A stretch of DNA of 64,000 nucleotides from Ruegeria arenilitoris (GCF_013031355.1 NZ_WPZO01000004.1:346463-410462); one strand, 5' to 3'. Counted from the first letter of the stretch, positions 39,438 through 48,566 are shown. The notes: generated by a model not told the origin, from the letters alone. Program-made: numbers and translations.

Positions 39438-39907
39438 TGCGCTATCGCCTTTTGCTCTGGGCCGCGCTGGCTGCGTTTGCGATCGACCAGATCAGCAAGT
39501 ATCTGGTCGTTCACGTGATGCGCGTGGCCGAGGGCAATATCGACATCCTCCCCCCCTTGCTGGTGTTCAAATACGGCGAGAATCGGGGCATCAATTTCGG
39601 TCTGTTCCAGGGTGATACCGACGCTGCCCGCTGGGTGCTGATCGGTATTTCCCTTGCCATCTCGATCGGCGTGCTGATCTGGCTGATGCGCACTACCCCG
39701 TCCAAGCTGATGTTGTTCTGCGGCGGGTTGCTGATCGGCGGGGCGCTGGCAAATGTGCTGGACCGGGTGATCTATGGCTATGTTCTGGATTTCCTGAACA
39801 TGTCCTGCTGCGGCATCAACAACCCGTTTGTGTTCAATCTGGCCGACGTGTTCATTTTTGCAGGCGCCATCGGGCTTGTACTGTTCGAGGGCAAAAAGCC
39901 CTCGTGA
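39437..39907 (+). CDS. lspA: Lipoprotein signal peptidase (signal peptidase II)
   Basis: This 156-residue inner-membrane aspartic protease has four hydrophobic segments. The N terminus reads AFAIDQISKYLVVHVMRV. The catalytic aspartates are in GGALANVLDRVIYGY and FNLADVFIFAG. It cleaves prolipoproteins before the lipidated cysteine. It is directly followed by a lipoprotein gene of the BamF type, a potential substrate. Confidence 0.96.
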   Translation: MRYRLLLWAALAAFAIDQISKYLVVHVMRVAEGNIDILPPLLVFKYGENRGINFGLFQGDTDAARWVLIGISLAISIGVLIWLMRTTPSKLMLFCGGLLIGGALANVLDRVIYGYVLDFLNMSCCGINNPFVFNLADVFIFAGAIGLVLFEGKKPS

Positions 39908-39957
39908 CGCGCCGGGCGATATGCGATACAAGCGCCTGAAACTGGCTGGAGACTCTG

Positions 39958-40476
39958 ATGCGGTTGCCGCGTTCCATACTTGCTGTGACATTGGCCTTTG
40001 CGGTTGCGGGATGTTCCGATATCGGTCTGCGCCACCTTGAGGCACCGGGTCAGGGGCCGGATGAATTCTCGGTCATGCCGGTGGAACCGCTGACCCAGCC
40101 CAAGGATTACAAATTCCTGCCTGCCCCTACGCCGGGTGGGACAAACCTGACCGACCCGAACCCGAAGGCGGATGCAATTGTGGCACTGGGCGGCAGTGAG
40201 GCGGCGTTGAATCCGAATACTGCCATCCCGTCCACCGATGCGGCGCTGGTAACAGCCTCCAGCCGCTATGGCGTGCCGTCCAACACGCGGCAGGTGGTTG
40301 ACGCCGAGGATGCCGAATTCCGCAGAAAGCAGGGCCGCCTGACCCGTCTGCGCCTGTTCAAGGTGGACCGCTATTCGCAGGTATACGACCGTCAGGCGCT
40401 TGATGCCGATGCGCAGAACGAAGCGGCGCGGCGCGCAGGGATCGAGACGCCATCGGCGCCTCCGGCGGATGAATAA
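39958..40476 (+). CDS. bamF: BamF-like lipoprotein (DUF3035)
   Basis: This 172-residue lipoprotein has the signal MRLPRSILAVTLAFAVAGC with lipobox AVAGC (Cys19). The PDEFSVMP sequence near residues 34-41 corresponds to the conserved PDEF motif of alphaproteobacterial BamF (DUF3035), and the rest is proline-rich and low in regular structure. BamF is an accessory part of the beta-barrel assembly complex in Caulobacter. It lies between lspA and the M16 protease pair, an order common in the family. Confidence 0.85.
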   Translation: MRLPRSILAVTLAFAVAGCSDIGLRHLEAPGQGPDEFSVMPVEPLTQPKDYKFLPAPTPGGTNLTDPNPKADAIVALGGSEAALNPNTAIPSTDAALVTASSRYGVPSNTRQVVDAEDAEFRRKQGRLTRLRLFKVDRYSQVYDRQALDADAQNEAARRAGIETPSAPPADE

Positions 40477-40558
40477 ATCTTAACTTTCCGTCATCGGCCT
40501 TGAACCTGCGCTGCACCACCGTAGTTTGAACACCATTGAACGAAACGGAGGACGCCCC

Positions 40559-41899
40559 ATGGTTCGGGCTCTGGCATTATCTGCCGCCCTTGTTGCCGCC
40601 ACCCCCTTAATTGCCAAAGAGGGGCACGAGGCGGTCACAACCTTCACGCTGGATAACGGCATGGATGTCGTCGTGGTCGAAGATCACCGCGCGCCGGTCG
40701 TGCAGCATATGGTCTGGTATCGGGCCGGGTCTGCGGATGAGCCGGTCGGCTCGTCCGGTGTGGCGCATTTCCTGGAACACTTGCTGTTCAAGGGCACCGA
40801 TACGCTGGCTCCGGGTGAGTTTTCAGCCACGGTTGCGGCCAATGGCGGCAATGACAATGCGTTTACGTCCTATGACTACACCGCCTATTACCAACGCGTC
40901 GCCGCCGACCGGCTCGAGCTGATGATGCGGATGGAGGCGGACCGGATGCGCAACATCCGCCTGAGCGAAGAGGACATTGTCACCGAACGCGACGTGATCC
41001 TTGAGGAACGCAACCAGCGCACAGACAATAGCCCCCGCGCCCTGTTTGGCGAGCAGATGAGCGCGTCGCAATACCTCAACCATCGCTATGGCGTGCCGAT
41101 CATCGGCTGGCGGCACGAGATGGAGACGCTGGACATGGAGGACGCGCTGTCCTTCTACCAGACCCATTACGCGCCCAATAATGCCATTCTGGTGGTAACC
41201 GGCGATGTGGAGCCGGATGCGGTCAAGGAATTGGCCGAACAGTATTACGGTGTCATCCCCGCCAATCCGGAGCTGCCCGAACGGGTGCGCTCGCAAGAGC
41301 CGCCGCAAACCGCCGAACGCCGCCTGACCTTCAAGGATGCGCGTGTGTCGCAGCCCTATGTGCAGCGCAGTTATCTGGCACCTGAACGCGATCCGGGTGA
41401 GCAGGAGAAAGCCGCGGCGCTGTTCTTGCTGGCCGAGTTGCTGGGTGGCAGCACCACGTCCTATCTGAACGAAAAGCTGCAGTTCGAGCAGCAAATGGTC
41501 GTCTATGCCGGGGCCTTCTACCGCGGTGTCTCTCTGGACGACACGACCTTTGATCTGCTGGTTGTTCCGGCGCAGGGCGTTTCGCTGCAAGAGGCCGAGG
41601 ACGCGATGGATCAGGCGGTGGCCGATTTCATCACTGAGGGTGTGAACGAAGAAGACCTTGACCGGATCAAGATGCAGTTGCGCGCGGCCCAGACCTATGC
41701 CCGTGACAACGTGGACGGTATCGGCAACCGCTATGGCCGTGCCCTGACCAGCGGTCTGACGGTCGAGGATGTGCAGGCCTGGCCCGATATCCTGCAGGCC
41801 GTGACGGGGGATGAGATCATCGCCGCCGCCCGCGAGGTGCTGCAACCCGAGGCGTCGGTCACCGGCTGGCTGATGCGCGACGATGAGGTGACGCAATGA
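40559..41899 (+). CDS. M16 family zinc protease, catalytic subunit
   Basis: The start is ATG 40559 after CGGAGGA. The 446-residue protein has a signal peptide (MVRALALSAALVAATPLIA) and the inverted zinc motif HFLEH (HxxEH) in SGVAHFLEHLLFKGT, with the downstream Glu in ERDVILEERNQRTDN. This is the catalytic half of a periplasmic two-subunit M16B peptidase (insulinase/processing peptidase family). It is coupled by ATGA overlap to a second M16 gene lacking the zinc site. Confidence 0.93.
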   Translation: MVRALALSAALVAATPLIAKEGHEAVTTFTLDNGMDVVVVEDHRAPVVQHMVWYRAGSADEPVGSSGVAHFLEHLLFKGTDTLAPGEFSATVAANGGNDNAFTSYDYTAYYQRVAADRLELMMRMEADRMRNIRLSEEDIVTERDVILEERNQRTDNSPRALFGEQMSASQYLNHRYGVPIIGWRHEMETLDMEDALSFYQTHYAPNNAILVVTGDVEPDAVKELAEQYYGVIPANPELPERVRSQEPPQTAERRLTFKDARVSQPYVQRSYLAPERDPGEQEKAAALFLLAELLGGSTTSYLNEKLQFEQQMVVYAGAFYRGVSLDDTTFDLLVVPAQGVSLQEAEDAMDQAVADFITEGVNEEDLDRIKMQLRAAQTYARDNVDGIGNRYGRALTSGLTVEDVQAWPDILQAVTGDEIIAAAREVLQPEASVTGWLMRDDEVTQ

Positions 41900-43206
41900 A
41901 ACGCATATTCGCAACTCTGATCGCTTTCGTCATCGCGCTGCCCGCATGGGCCGAGATCGAGATCGAAGAGGTGACCTCGCCCGGCGGCATCACCGCCTGG
42001 CTGGTCGAGGATCACTCGATCCCTTTCACCGCGCTGGAACTGCGCTTTCGCGGCGGCACTTCACTGGACGAGCCCGGCAAGCGTGGGGCCACCTATCTGA
42101 TGAGCGGCCTGATCGAGGAAGGTGCCGGCGACATGGATGCCCGCACCTATGCGCGCGAGCTGGAATCGCTGGCGGCCTCGTTCAGCTACAACGCGTCTGA
42201 CGACTCGGTTTCGATTTCGACCCAGTTCCTGACCGAGAACCGCGATGAGGTGATCGACCTGCTGCGCACCACCATTCACGAGCCGCGCTTTGACGAGGAC
42301 GCGGTGGAACGGGTGAAGGCGCAGATTCTGTCCGGGCTGAGGTCCGATCAGACCGATCCCAACGACATAGCCAGCCGCAATTTCGCGCAGATGGCCTATG
42401 GCGACCATCCCTATGGCACCGAGGGCAAGGGCACGATCGAAAGCGTCTCTGCGCTGACCCGCGACGATGTCGTGACCGCTTATGACAATGTCTTTGCCAA
42501 AGATCGGCTCTATGTCGGCGCCGTGGGCGATATCACACCCGAGGAACTGGGCGCGCTGTTGGACAAGTTGCTGGCCGATCTGCCTGAGACCGGCAAGCCC
42601 ATTCCGGACCGCGCCGACGTGACCATCCCCGGCGGGGTCAGCGTGGTTGAATTCGACACGCCCCAATCGGTGACTCTGTTCGGCCACGCGGGCATCGACC
42701 GGCATGATCCCGATTTTTTTGCCGCCTTTGTGATGAATCACATTCTGGGCGGTGGCGGGTTCGAAAGCCGCCTGATGCAGGAGGTGCGCGAAAAGCGCGG
42801 GCTGACCTATGGTGTGGCGACCTATCTGGTGCCCAAGGATCTGGCTTCGGTCTATCTGGGTTCGGTGTCATCGGGGAATGATCGCATTGCCGAAACGGTC
42901 GAGGTGATCCGCAATGAATGGGCCCGTGCCGCGTCCGAAGGCGTGACGCAGAAAGAGCTGGATGATGCCAAGACCTATCTGACCGGGGCCTACCCGCTGC
43001 GCTTTGATGGCAACGGGCAGATCGCCGGGATCATGGTCGGGATGCAGATGGATGATCTGCCCATCGACTATATCACCACCCGCAACGACAAGGTGAACGC
43101 GGTGACGCTGGAAGACGTGAATCGCGTGGCCAGTGAACTGCTTGACCCCGAAGGGCTGCATTTCACCGTTGTCGGTAAACCCGAAGGTCTGGAAACCACG
43201 AATTGA
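41896..43206 (+). CDS. M16 family protein, non-catalytic partner subunit
   Basis: This 436-residue secreted protein (signal MKRIFATLIAFVIALPAWA) has the M16 fold. The place of HxxEH is taken by YLMSGLIEEGAG, so it cannot bind zinc. It keeps the R/Y pair used for substrate binding (LMQEVREKRGLTYGV). Such catalytic/regulatory pairs form a clam-shell heterodimer. The target is probably a periplasmic peptide or misfolded envelope protein. A strong terminator follows. Confidence 0.92.
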   Translation: MKRIFATLIAFVIALPAWAEIEIEEVTSPGGITAWLVEDHSIPFTALELRFRGGTSLDEPGKRGATYLMSGLIEEGAGDMDARTYARELESLAASFSYNASDDSVSISTQFLTENRDEVIDLLRTTIHEPRFDEDAVERVKAQILSGLRSDQTDPNDIASRNFAQMAYGDHPYGTEGKGTIESVSALTRDDVVTAYDNVFAKDRLYVGAVGDITPEELGALLDKLLADLPETGKPIPDRADVTIPGGVSVVEFDTPQSVTLFGHAGIDRHDPDFFAAFVMNHILGGGGFESRLMQEVREKRGLTYGVATYLVPKDLASVYLGSVSSGNDRIAETVEVIRNEWARAASEGVTQKELDDAKTYLTGAYPLRFDGNGQIAGIMVGMQMDDLPIDYITTRNDKVNAVTLEDVNRVASELLDPEGLHFTVVGKPEGLETTN

Positions 43207-43210
43207 TGAA

Positions 43211-43241
43211 AAGGGGGCTGAGCGCGCCTCAGCCCTTTTTT
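43211..43241 (+). terminator. Terminator of the M16 operon, overlapping the 3' end of the SDR gene
   Basis: GGGCTGAG and CTCAGCCC form an 8-bp stem with a 5-base loop, followed by TTTTTT. The downstream arm contains the stop codon of the converging SDR gene (43229-43231), so the two genes share these bases. Confidence 0.85.
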
Positions 43242-44044
43242 CCCGCTGCGCTGCGCAGCATCTGGCCCATCATCTGACCAAATTTGCCCGAGCCGCGCTG
43301 ATACAGCGCGCCATCCACAGCCATCACCGTGCCGCTGATATAGCTGGCCAGATCGGAACTGAGGAACAGGCAGGCATTGGCCACATCCTGCGGCTGACCC
43401 CAACGGCCCAGAGGCACATCGCGACGCAATTCTTCATGGGCGTTTTCGGTGGGTGCCAGACGTTTCGCGCCTTCGGTCCCTTCGATGAAGCCCGGCACGA
43501 CCGAGTTCACGCGGATGCCCTCGACCCCCCATTCCATCGACAGGGTGCGGGTGATCTGGTCAACGCCCGCCTTGGCGGCGCAGACATGGGCTTGGCCTTC
43601 GTAGGGCAGATAGGATTGCGGGGCCGAGATATTGATGATGCTGGCACCGGGGCGTTTGAGGTAAGGATAGGCCCCTTTCATCACATGGATCGTGCCCATC
43701 AGGTCGATATCGATCACGGTCTTGAACGCGTTGACCGACATCTCGGCCGCAAGTGCGGGGAAGTTGCCCGCCGCGCCTGAAACCAACACATCAAAAACGC
43801 CGAACGCGTCGTGGAACTGTTTCAGGCCCGCTGCCACTGCCTCGGGGTCGCGCACATCAAAGGCAGCACCAATGGCGTCAGCCGCGCCCGCAGCCTTCAG
43901 CGCGGCGACGGTGTCATCCACCTTTTCCTGCGACCGGCTGGCGACGGCCAATTTGGCACCCGAGGCCGCAAAGGCCTCGGCAATGCCCCGGTTGATACCG
44001 CTGGTGCCGCCAATGACGATGACGGTTTTGTTTGCAAAATCCAT
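43229..44044 (-). CDS. SDR oxidoreductase resembling 2,4-dienoyl-CoA reductase (DECR)
   Basis: This 271-residue SDR has IVIGGTSGINRGIAEAFAASGAKLAVASR (cofactor site, NADPH-type basic end) and VLVSGAAGNFPALAAEMS. Instead of YxxxK it has AHVCAAKAGVD, with Val at the tyrosine position and the Lys kept. Mitochondrial and peroxisomal dienoyl-CoA reductases also lack the canonical tyrosine here (HAGSAKA) and have GAAGNF loops. A DECR-like role in unsaturated acyl-CoA metabolism is therefore more likely than an alcohol dehydrogenase. It runs downstream of the double ALDH gene. Confidence 0.8.
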   Translation of the reverse strand: MDFANKTVIVIGGTSGINRGIAEAFAASGAKLAVASRSQEKVDDTVAALKAAGAADAIGAAFDVRDPEAVAAGLKQFHDAFGVFDVLVSGAAGNFPALAAEMSVNAFKTVIDIDLMGTIHVMKGAYPYLKRPGASIINISAPQSYLPYEGQAHVCAAKAGVDQITRTLSMEWGVEGIRVNSVVPGFIEGTEGAKRLAPTENAHEELRRDVPLGRWGQPQDVANACLFLSSDLASYISGTVMAVDGALYQRGSGKFGQMMGQMLRSAAGKKG

Positions 44045-44068
44045 GTAGGCCTCCCTTCGAGGGGAGCC

Positions 44069-46402
44069 CTACTCGCCGTAGGGCACCCAGATGTTCTTGA
44101 TCTCGGTCGAAGCCTGAAGGAAGCGGCGGGAATGGTCCATGCCCCAATCGAATGCCGTCGCGTTATTGACCCAGGTCCGTTTCAGGTTCCCGGCCGAGAC
44201 GACCTCGATCTCTTTCGACAGATCGGTGGACGAGAACGACCAGACCGCATCCACGTTCAGATGCGAGGCCAGCGGTTTCGCCAGTTCCGCATGGCTGCCG
44301 GTCAGGATGTTGACCACACCTGCGGGCACGTCCGACGTTTCCAGGATCTGGTAGAAATCCGTGGCCGCCAGCGGGTAGGGCTCGCTTGCTGCCAGCACCA
44401 CCCGGTTGCCCATCGCAATCGCCGGAGCCATGGCCGAGACCAGACCCAGCAGAGGCGCCTCATCCGCGCAGAGCGCACCGATCACGCCAACCGGTTCCTT
44501 CATGGCAATGGCAACGCCCCGGATCGGAACGCCGTGTACCTGACCGTCATATTTGTCGGCCCAAGCGGCAGCGGTGAACAGGCGCTGGATCGAGGCCTCG
44601 ACCTCTTTCGCACCGTCCTTCTTGCCGGTCATGGCGTCGATGCGTGCGGCGAATTCCTCGGCACGGGCCGATAGGTTTTCACCGATGTAGTACAAGATCT
44701 GCGCGCGCAGATGGCCGGTGGTCTTGGACCAGCCTTTGGCGCCCGCCGCGGCCTCAACCGCGTTGCGCACGTCCTTGCGGTTCGCCAGACCCACGTGGCC
44801 CAGCAGGCCGGATTTGCCCCAGACAGGCTTGGAATAGCCGCTGTCGGGCCGCGCCTGTTTGCCGCCCACATACATCTTGGCGGTGCGGTCGATGGTATCG
44901 ACCGGAGCCCCTTCGCCCAAGGCCGCCTCGACCTTTGCCAGTGGCTTGGCCTTACCTTTGGGCTTGGTGTAGGCGCTCAGACCTTCCCAGCCGCCTTCAC
45001 GGCCAAAACCGCTTTCGCGCACACCGCCGAAACCAGCGGCGGCGTCGAACAGGTTGGTGGCATTCACCCAGACCACGCCCGCAACCAGCTTGGGCGCGAT
45101 GTCCAGCGCGAGGTTTACGTTCTCGGTCCACACAGTCGCGGCCAGCCCGTAACGGGTGTTGTTGGCCAGCTCAACCGCCTCTTCCGGGGTGCGGAAAGTC
45201 GAAGAGACCAGTACCGGGCCAAAGATCTCTTCCTGCATCAGCGGGTCCGAGGTTTCGAGGCCCGAGATCAGGGTCGGCGGGTAATAGCATCCATTCGGAG
45301 GCAACTCACAGGCCGCCTGATGGACATGACCTGCGGTGTTGCTTTCGACCATACCCTTGATGGTTTGCAACTGAACCGGGTCCACAACCGCGCCCACGTC
45401 GATGCATTTGTCCAGCGGATCACCAACGCGCAGCTTGTCCATCCGCGCGCGCAGCTTGTCGTGGAACCGGTCGGCGATGCCTTCCTGAACCAACAGGCGC
45501 GAGCCCGCGCAGCAGACCTGACCCTGATTGAACCAGATCGCATCGACCAGGCCTTCGATGGCGCTGTCGATATCGGCGTCGTCGAAAACGATGTAGGCGG
45601 ATTTTCCACCCAGCTCCAACGTCAGTTCCTTACCCGAACCTGCGGTCGCCTCGCGGATACGGCGGCCAACCACGGTCGACCCGGTAAAGGCGACCTTGTC
45701 CACGTCCGCGTTCACGATCATCTCGCCCACCGCGCCATCGCCAGTGACGATGTTGACCACACCTTTCGGCAGCCCAGCCTGCGAGCAGATGTCGGCAAAC
45801 AGCAGCGCGGTCAGCGAGGTATACTCGGCCGGTTTCAGAACCACCGTGTTGCCCATCGCAATGGCCGGCGCGATCTTCCACGCCAGCATCAGCAGCGGGA
45901 AGTTCCATGGGATGATCTGTCCGCACACACCCAACGCCTCAGCATCCGGCAACTCGCTCTCCATCAACTGCGCCATTCCGGCGTGGTAATAGAAGTGCCG
46001 CTGCGCCAGTGGGATGTCGATGTCGCGCGATTCCCGGATCGGTTTGCCGTTGTCTAGGCTTTCCAGTACCGCAAACAGCCGCGCGTGCTTCTGCAGCAGG
46101 CGCGCGATAGCATAGAGGTACCGCGCGCGGCCTGCGCCGCCCAGCTTCTCCCACTTAGGCTGCGCCTTGCGGGCGGCGTCGACAGCGGCGTCCACGTCGG
46201 CCTGTTTTGCCTGCGTCAGCTTGGCCAGAACCTCTCCGGTCGCCGGGTTGCGGCTGTCGAACCCTTTGCCCGGTTTGGTGAAGGCGCCATCGATATAGTG
46301 ACCGAACTTATCACCCTGATCGACCAGCCAGGCCAGCGCCTCAGCCGCGCTTTCGGGGGCGGGGCCGTAATCCATGGTTTCGAAAATCTCTTTGACTGTC
46401 AT
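44069..46402 (-). CDS. Double-domain aldehyde dehydrogenase
   Basis: This 777-residue protein holds two ALDH units. The first (about 1-490) has IIPWNFPLLMLAWKIAPAIAMG, TLELGGKSAYIVFDDAD and FNQGQVCCAGSRLLVQ with the nucleophilic cysteine. The second (about 500-777) is shorter, starts with a linker (KPKGKAKPLAKVEAALGEG) and lacks a recognisable QxC catalytic loop, so it is probably structural. The same long form sits beside deoC in many Rhodobacteraceae. It likely oxidises acetaldehyde or another aldehyde released by the aldolase. It is 10 bp downstream of deoC. Confidence 0.9.
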   Translation of the reverse strand: MTVKEIFETMDYGPAPESAAEALAWLVDQGDKFGHYIDGAFTKPGKGFDSRNPATGEVLAKLTQAKQADVDAAVDAARKAQPKWEKLGGAGRARYLYAIARLLQKHARLFAVLESLDNGKPIRESRDIDIPLAQRHFYYHAGMAQLMESELPDAEALGVCGQIIPWNFPLLMLAWKIAPAIAMGNTVVLKPAEYTSLTALLFADICSQAGLPKGVVNIVTGDGAVGEMIVNADVDKVAFTGSTVVGRRIREATAGSGKELTLELGGKSAYIVFDDADIDSAIEGLVDAIWFNQGQVCCAGSRLLVQEGIADRFHDKLRARMDKLRVGDPLDKCIDVGAVVDPVQLQTIKGMVESNTAGHVHQAACELPPNGCYYPPTLISGLETSDPLMQEEIFGPVLVSSTFRTPEEAVELANNTRYGLAATVWTENVNLALDIAPKLVAGVVWVNATNLFDAAAGFGGVRESGFGREGGWEGLSAYTKPKGKAKPLAKVEAALGEGAPVDTIDRTAKMYVGGKQARPDSGYSKPVWGKSGLLGHVGLANRKDVRNAVEAAAGAKGWSKTTGHLRAQILYYIGENLSARAEEFAARIDAMTGKKDGAKEVEASIQRLFTAAAWADKYDGQVHGVPIRGVAIAMKEPVGVIGALCADEAPLLGLVSAMAPAIAMGNRVVLAASEPYPLAATDFYQILETSDVPAGVVNILTGSHAELAKPLASHLNVDAVWSFSSTDLSKEIEVVSAGNLKRTWVNNATAFDWGMDHSRRFLQASTEIKNIWVPYGE

Positions 46403-46412
46403 TGTTCTGCCC

Positions 46413-47411
46413 TCAGCCCATGGAGTGACGGTAACCAGCGGAATACGCGCCCGTCACATAGTGTTCCAACTGCCGCTCGATATCGCCCAGCAGCGACGAC
46501 GCGCCAAAGCGGAACAGGTCCGGCTCCAGCCAGCGGTCGCCCAGCTCATCCTTGATCAGCGACAGGTAAACCAGCGCGTCCTTGGCTTTGGAGATGCCAC
46601 CCGCCGGTTTGTAACCCACGCGGTACCCGGTGCGGTCATAGTAGTCGCGGATCGCGCGGATCATCACCAGCGAAACGGGCAGGGTGGCATTGACGCTTTC
46701 CTTGCCGGTCGAGGTCTTGATGAAATCCGCCCCCGCCATCATGCAGACCAGCGAGGCGCGGGCGACGTTGCGCAGGCTGCCCAGCTCTCCGGTCGCGAGA
46801 ATGGCTTTGACATGGGCATCGCCGCAGGCCACGCGGAAGGCTTTCATTTCGTCATACAGGGCCTGCCAGTCGCCCGACAGCACGTGGCGGCGCGAGATCA
46901 CGATGTCGATCTCCTCTGCCCCGGCCTTCACGCTTTCCTCGATCTCGGCCACACGCAGGTGGAATGGAGACAAGCCCGCCGGGAAGCCGGTGGACACGGC
47001 GGCCACGGGAATACCGGTGCCCTTCAGCGCCTCAACCGCGGTTTTGATCATGTCGTGATAGACACAGACCGCCCCGGTGGTGATTGGCGGCATGTCCATT
47101 GCCTGCAGCAACGCGGGCGTGACCGGTTGGCGCGCTTTGGCGCACAGGCGGCGCACGCGGCCTACGGTGTCGTCGCCTGCCAGCGTGGTCAGGTCGATCA
47201 TGGTGACCGCCTTCAGCAGCCACGCGGCCTGATAGTCTTTCTTCACCGACCGCCGACCGGGCAGGGTCGCCGCGCGTCGTTCGATAGCCGAGGTGTTGAC
47301 CTGCACGGCGCGCACCCAGTCCAGATCAAGGTCCATACCGGGGTTTCTGGGCTCGGTCACTTGCGGCAGATGCGCGGTGCGCACGGGGCTGTCTGAGCTC
47401 TGCGTTTCCAT
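46413..47411 (-). CDS. deoC: Deoxyribose-phosphate aldolase
   Basis: The start is ATG 47411 (332 residues) with AAAGGA upstream; a further ATG would add 31 residues. The DeoC barrel is clear: AVTMIDLTTLAGDDTVGRV, VAAVSTGFPAG, GAEEIDIVISR, MKAFRVACGDAHVKAILATGELG and GADFIKTSTGKESVNAT with the Schiff-base Lys. The N terminus is longer than in E. coli DeoC (about 259 residues). It splits 2-deoxyribose 5-phosphate into glyceraldehyde 3-phosphate and acetaldehyde. A palindrome overlaps its probable promoter. Confidence 0.93.
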   Translation of the reverse strand: METQSSDSPVRTAHLPQVTEPRNPGMDLDLDWVRAVQVNTSAIERRAATLPGRRSVKKDYQAAWLLKAVTMIDLTTLAGDDTVGRVRRLCAKARQPVTPALLQAMDMPPITTGAVCVYHDMIKTAVEALKGTGIPVAAVSTGFPAGLSPFHLRVAEIEESVKAGAEEIDIVISRRHVLSGDWQALYDEMKAFRVACGDAHVKAILATGELGSLRNVARASLVCMMAGADFIKTSTGKESVNATLPVSLVMIRAIRDYYDRTGYRVGYKPAGGISKAKDALVYLSLIKDELGDRWLEPDLFRFGASSLLGDIERQLEHYVTGAYSAGYRHSMG

Positions 47412-47494
47412 AATCACATCCTTTGGGAGGTTTGCGCCAAATTCGCACGGGTTGCGCGTAAATGGAAGGCATTGAGAGGCTGGTGCAGTATATT

Positions 47495-47514
47495 TTTTGA
47501 CCAAATGGACAAAA
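47495..47514 (-). promoter_or_regulatory. Palindromic operator candidate upstream of deoC
   Basis: TTTTGACCAAATGGACAAAA has symmetric arms TTTTG-n-CCA and TGG-n-CAAAA. On the minus strand it is followed within a few bases by TATACT, a good -10 element for deoC, so the palindrome covers the -35 region, as expected for a repressor site. Confidence 0.5.
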
Positions 47515-47525
47515 TTGGCATTTTC

Positions 47526-47576
47526 TTGCGAATAATTCGCAAGAGCGTTGACTTAGTTGCGAATGGTTCGCATATT
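47526..47576 (+). promoter_or_regulatory. Promoter and two palindromic operators of the metal ABC operon
   Basis: TTGCGAATAATTCGCAA (47526-47542) and TTGCGAATGGTTCGCAT (47557-47573) are two palindromes with 7-base TTGCGAA/TTCGCAA arms, 31 bp apart centre to centre. A -35 (TTGACT, 47549-47554) and -10 (CATATT, 47571-47576) with a 16-base spacer lie between and over them. Placement and symmetry fit repression by a Fur-superfamily manganese regulator (Mur) or a similar metal sensor. Confidence 0.65.
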
Positions 47577-47609
47577 CATTCTTAACAGTTTACCAAATCG
47601 GGGTCTGAA

Positions 47610-48563
47610 ATGATTCGTCGCAGCTTTCTTGCAGCACTGGCAATTGCCGCTGCATTGCCATTGACGGCCTGGGCCGAGGCGCCGCTGAAGGTGGTTGCCA
47701 CTACCGGCATGATCGCTGATGCCGCGCGTCAGGTGGGTGGAGATCAGGTCGAGGTGAAGGGCCTGATGGGTCCCGGCGTCGATCCGCATGCTTATCGCCA
47801 GACCCGCAGCGATATCGTTGCCATGACCCGCGCGGACCTGATCCTGTGGCATGGTCTGTATCTTGAAGCGCAGATGGAAGGCTTTTTCCACGATCTGGGC
47901 CGCAAGCGGGCGGTGGTGGCCGTGGCCGAAGGGATCGACACGTCGAAACTGCACGCCCATGACGATTATGCCGACAAATACGACCCGCATGTGTGGATGA
48001 GCCCGGCCCTGTGGCGCGATGTCGTGGTCGAAGTGCAGGACGCGCTGACCGAAGCGCGCCCCGACGCCGCCGACATATTTGCTGCCAACGCGCAGGCGCA
48101 TCTGGCCGAGATCGAACAGTTGGAGGCCTATGCGGGCCAAGCGCTTGCTTCCGTTCCTGAAAACAACCGCGTGCTGGTCACCGCGCATGACGCGTTTGGT
48201 TATTTTGGCGCGGCATACGGCTATGAGGTCATGGGCATTCAAGGGATCTCGACCCAGTCCGAGGCTGGCCTGAACCGGATCGGAGAGCTGGTGGATACGC
48301 TGGTCGACAAACAGCTGAAAGCGGTATTCGTGGAAAGCTCGGTTTCTGATCGGTCGATGCGTGCGCTGATCGAAGGTGCTGCGGCCAAAGGTCATGATGT
48401 GGGTGTCGGCGGTGAGCTGTATTCCGACGCTATGGGCGAACCGGGCACCTATGAGGGCACGTATATCGGCATGCTGGACCACAACATCACCGTCATCGCA
48501 GGCGCGCTGGGCGCGGATGTGCCCGATCGCGGCATGAACGGCAAACTGTCGGCGGGGTTTTGA
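47610..48563 (+). CDS. Metal (Mn/Zn) ABC transporter substrate-binding protein
   Basis: This 317-residue protein has a signal peptide (MIRRSFLAALAIAAALPLTAWA). It belongs to the cluster A-I metal-binding family: VVATTGMIADAARQVGGDQVEVKGLMGPGVDPHAY, then YDPHVWMSPALW, VTAHDAFGYF and VFVESSVSDRSM. Metal ligands are probably the His in DPHAY, the His in DPHVWM, a Glu in VESS and a late Asp. Zinc-specific ZnuA usually has a long His-rich loop, which is absent apart from LHAHDD, so manganese (SitA/MntA type) is favoured. It heads the four-gene operon. Confidence 0.9.
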   Translation: MIRRSFLAALAIAAALPLTAWAEAPLKVVATTGMIADAARQVGGDQVEVKGLMGPGVDPHAYRQTRSDIVAMTRADLILWHGLYLEAQMEGFFHDLGRKRAVVAVAEGIDTSKLHAHDDYADKYDPHVWMSPALWRDVVVEVQDALTEARPDAADIFAANAQAHLAEIEQLEAYAGQALASVPENNRVLVTAHDAFGYFGAAYGYEVMGIQGISTQSEAGLNRIGELVDTLVDKQLKAVFVESSVSDRSMRALIEGAAAKGHDVGVGGELYSDAMGEPGTYEGTYIGMLDHNITVIAGALGADVPDRGMNGKLSAGF

Positions 48564-48566
48564 GTG

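Noticed and set aside
43229..44044. Classical YxxxK alcohol dehydrogenase call for the second SDR
   Set aside because: The tyrosine is absent and the HVCAAKAGVD context fits the DECR-type SDR pattern, so the generic call was replaced.
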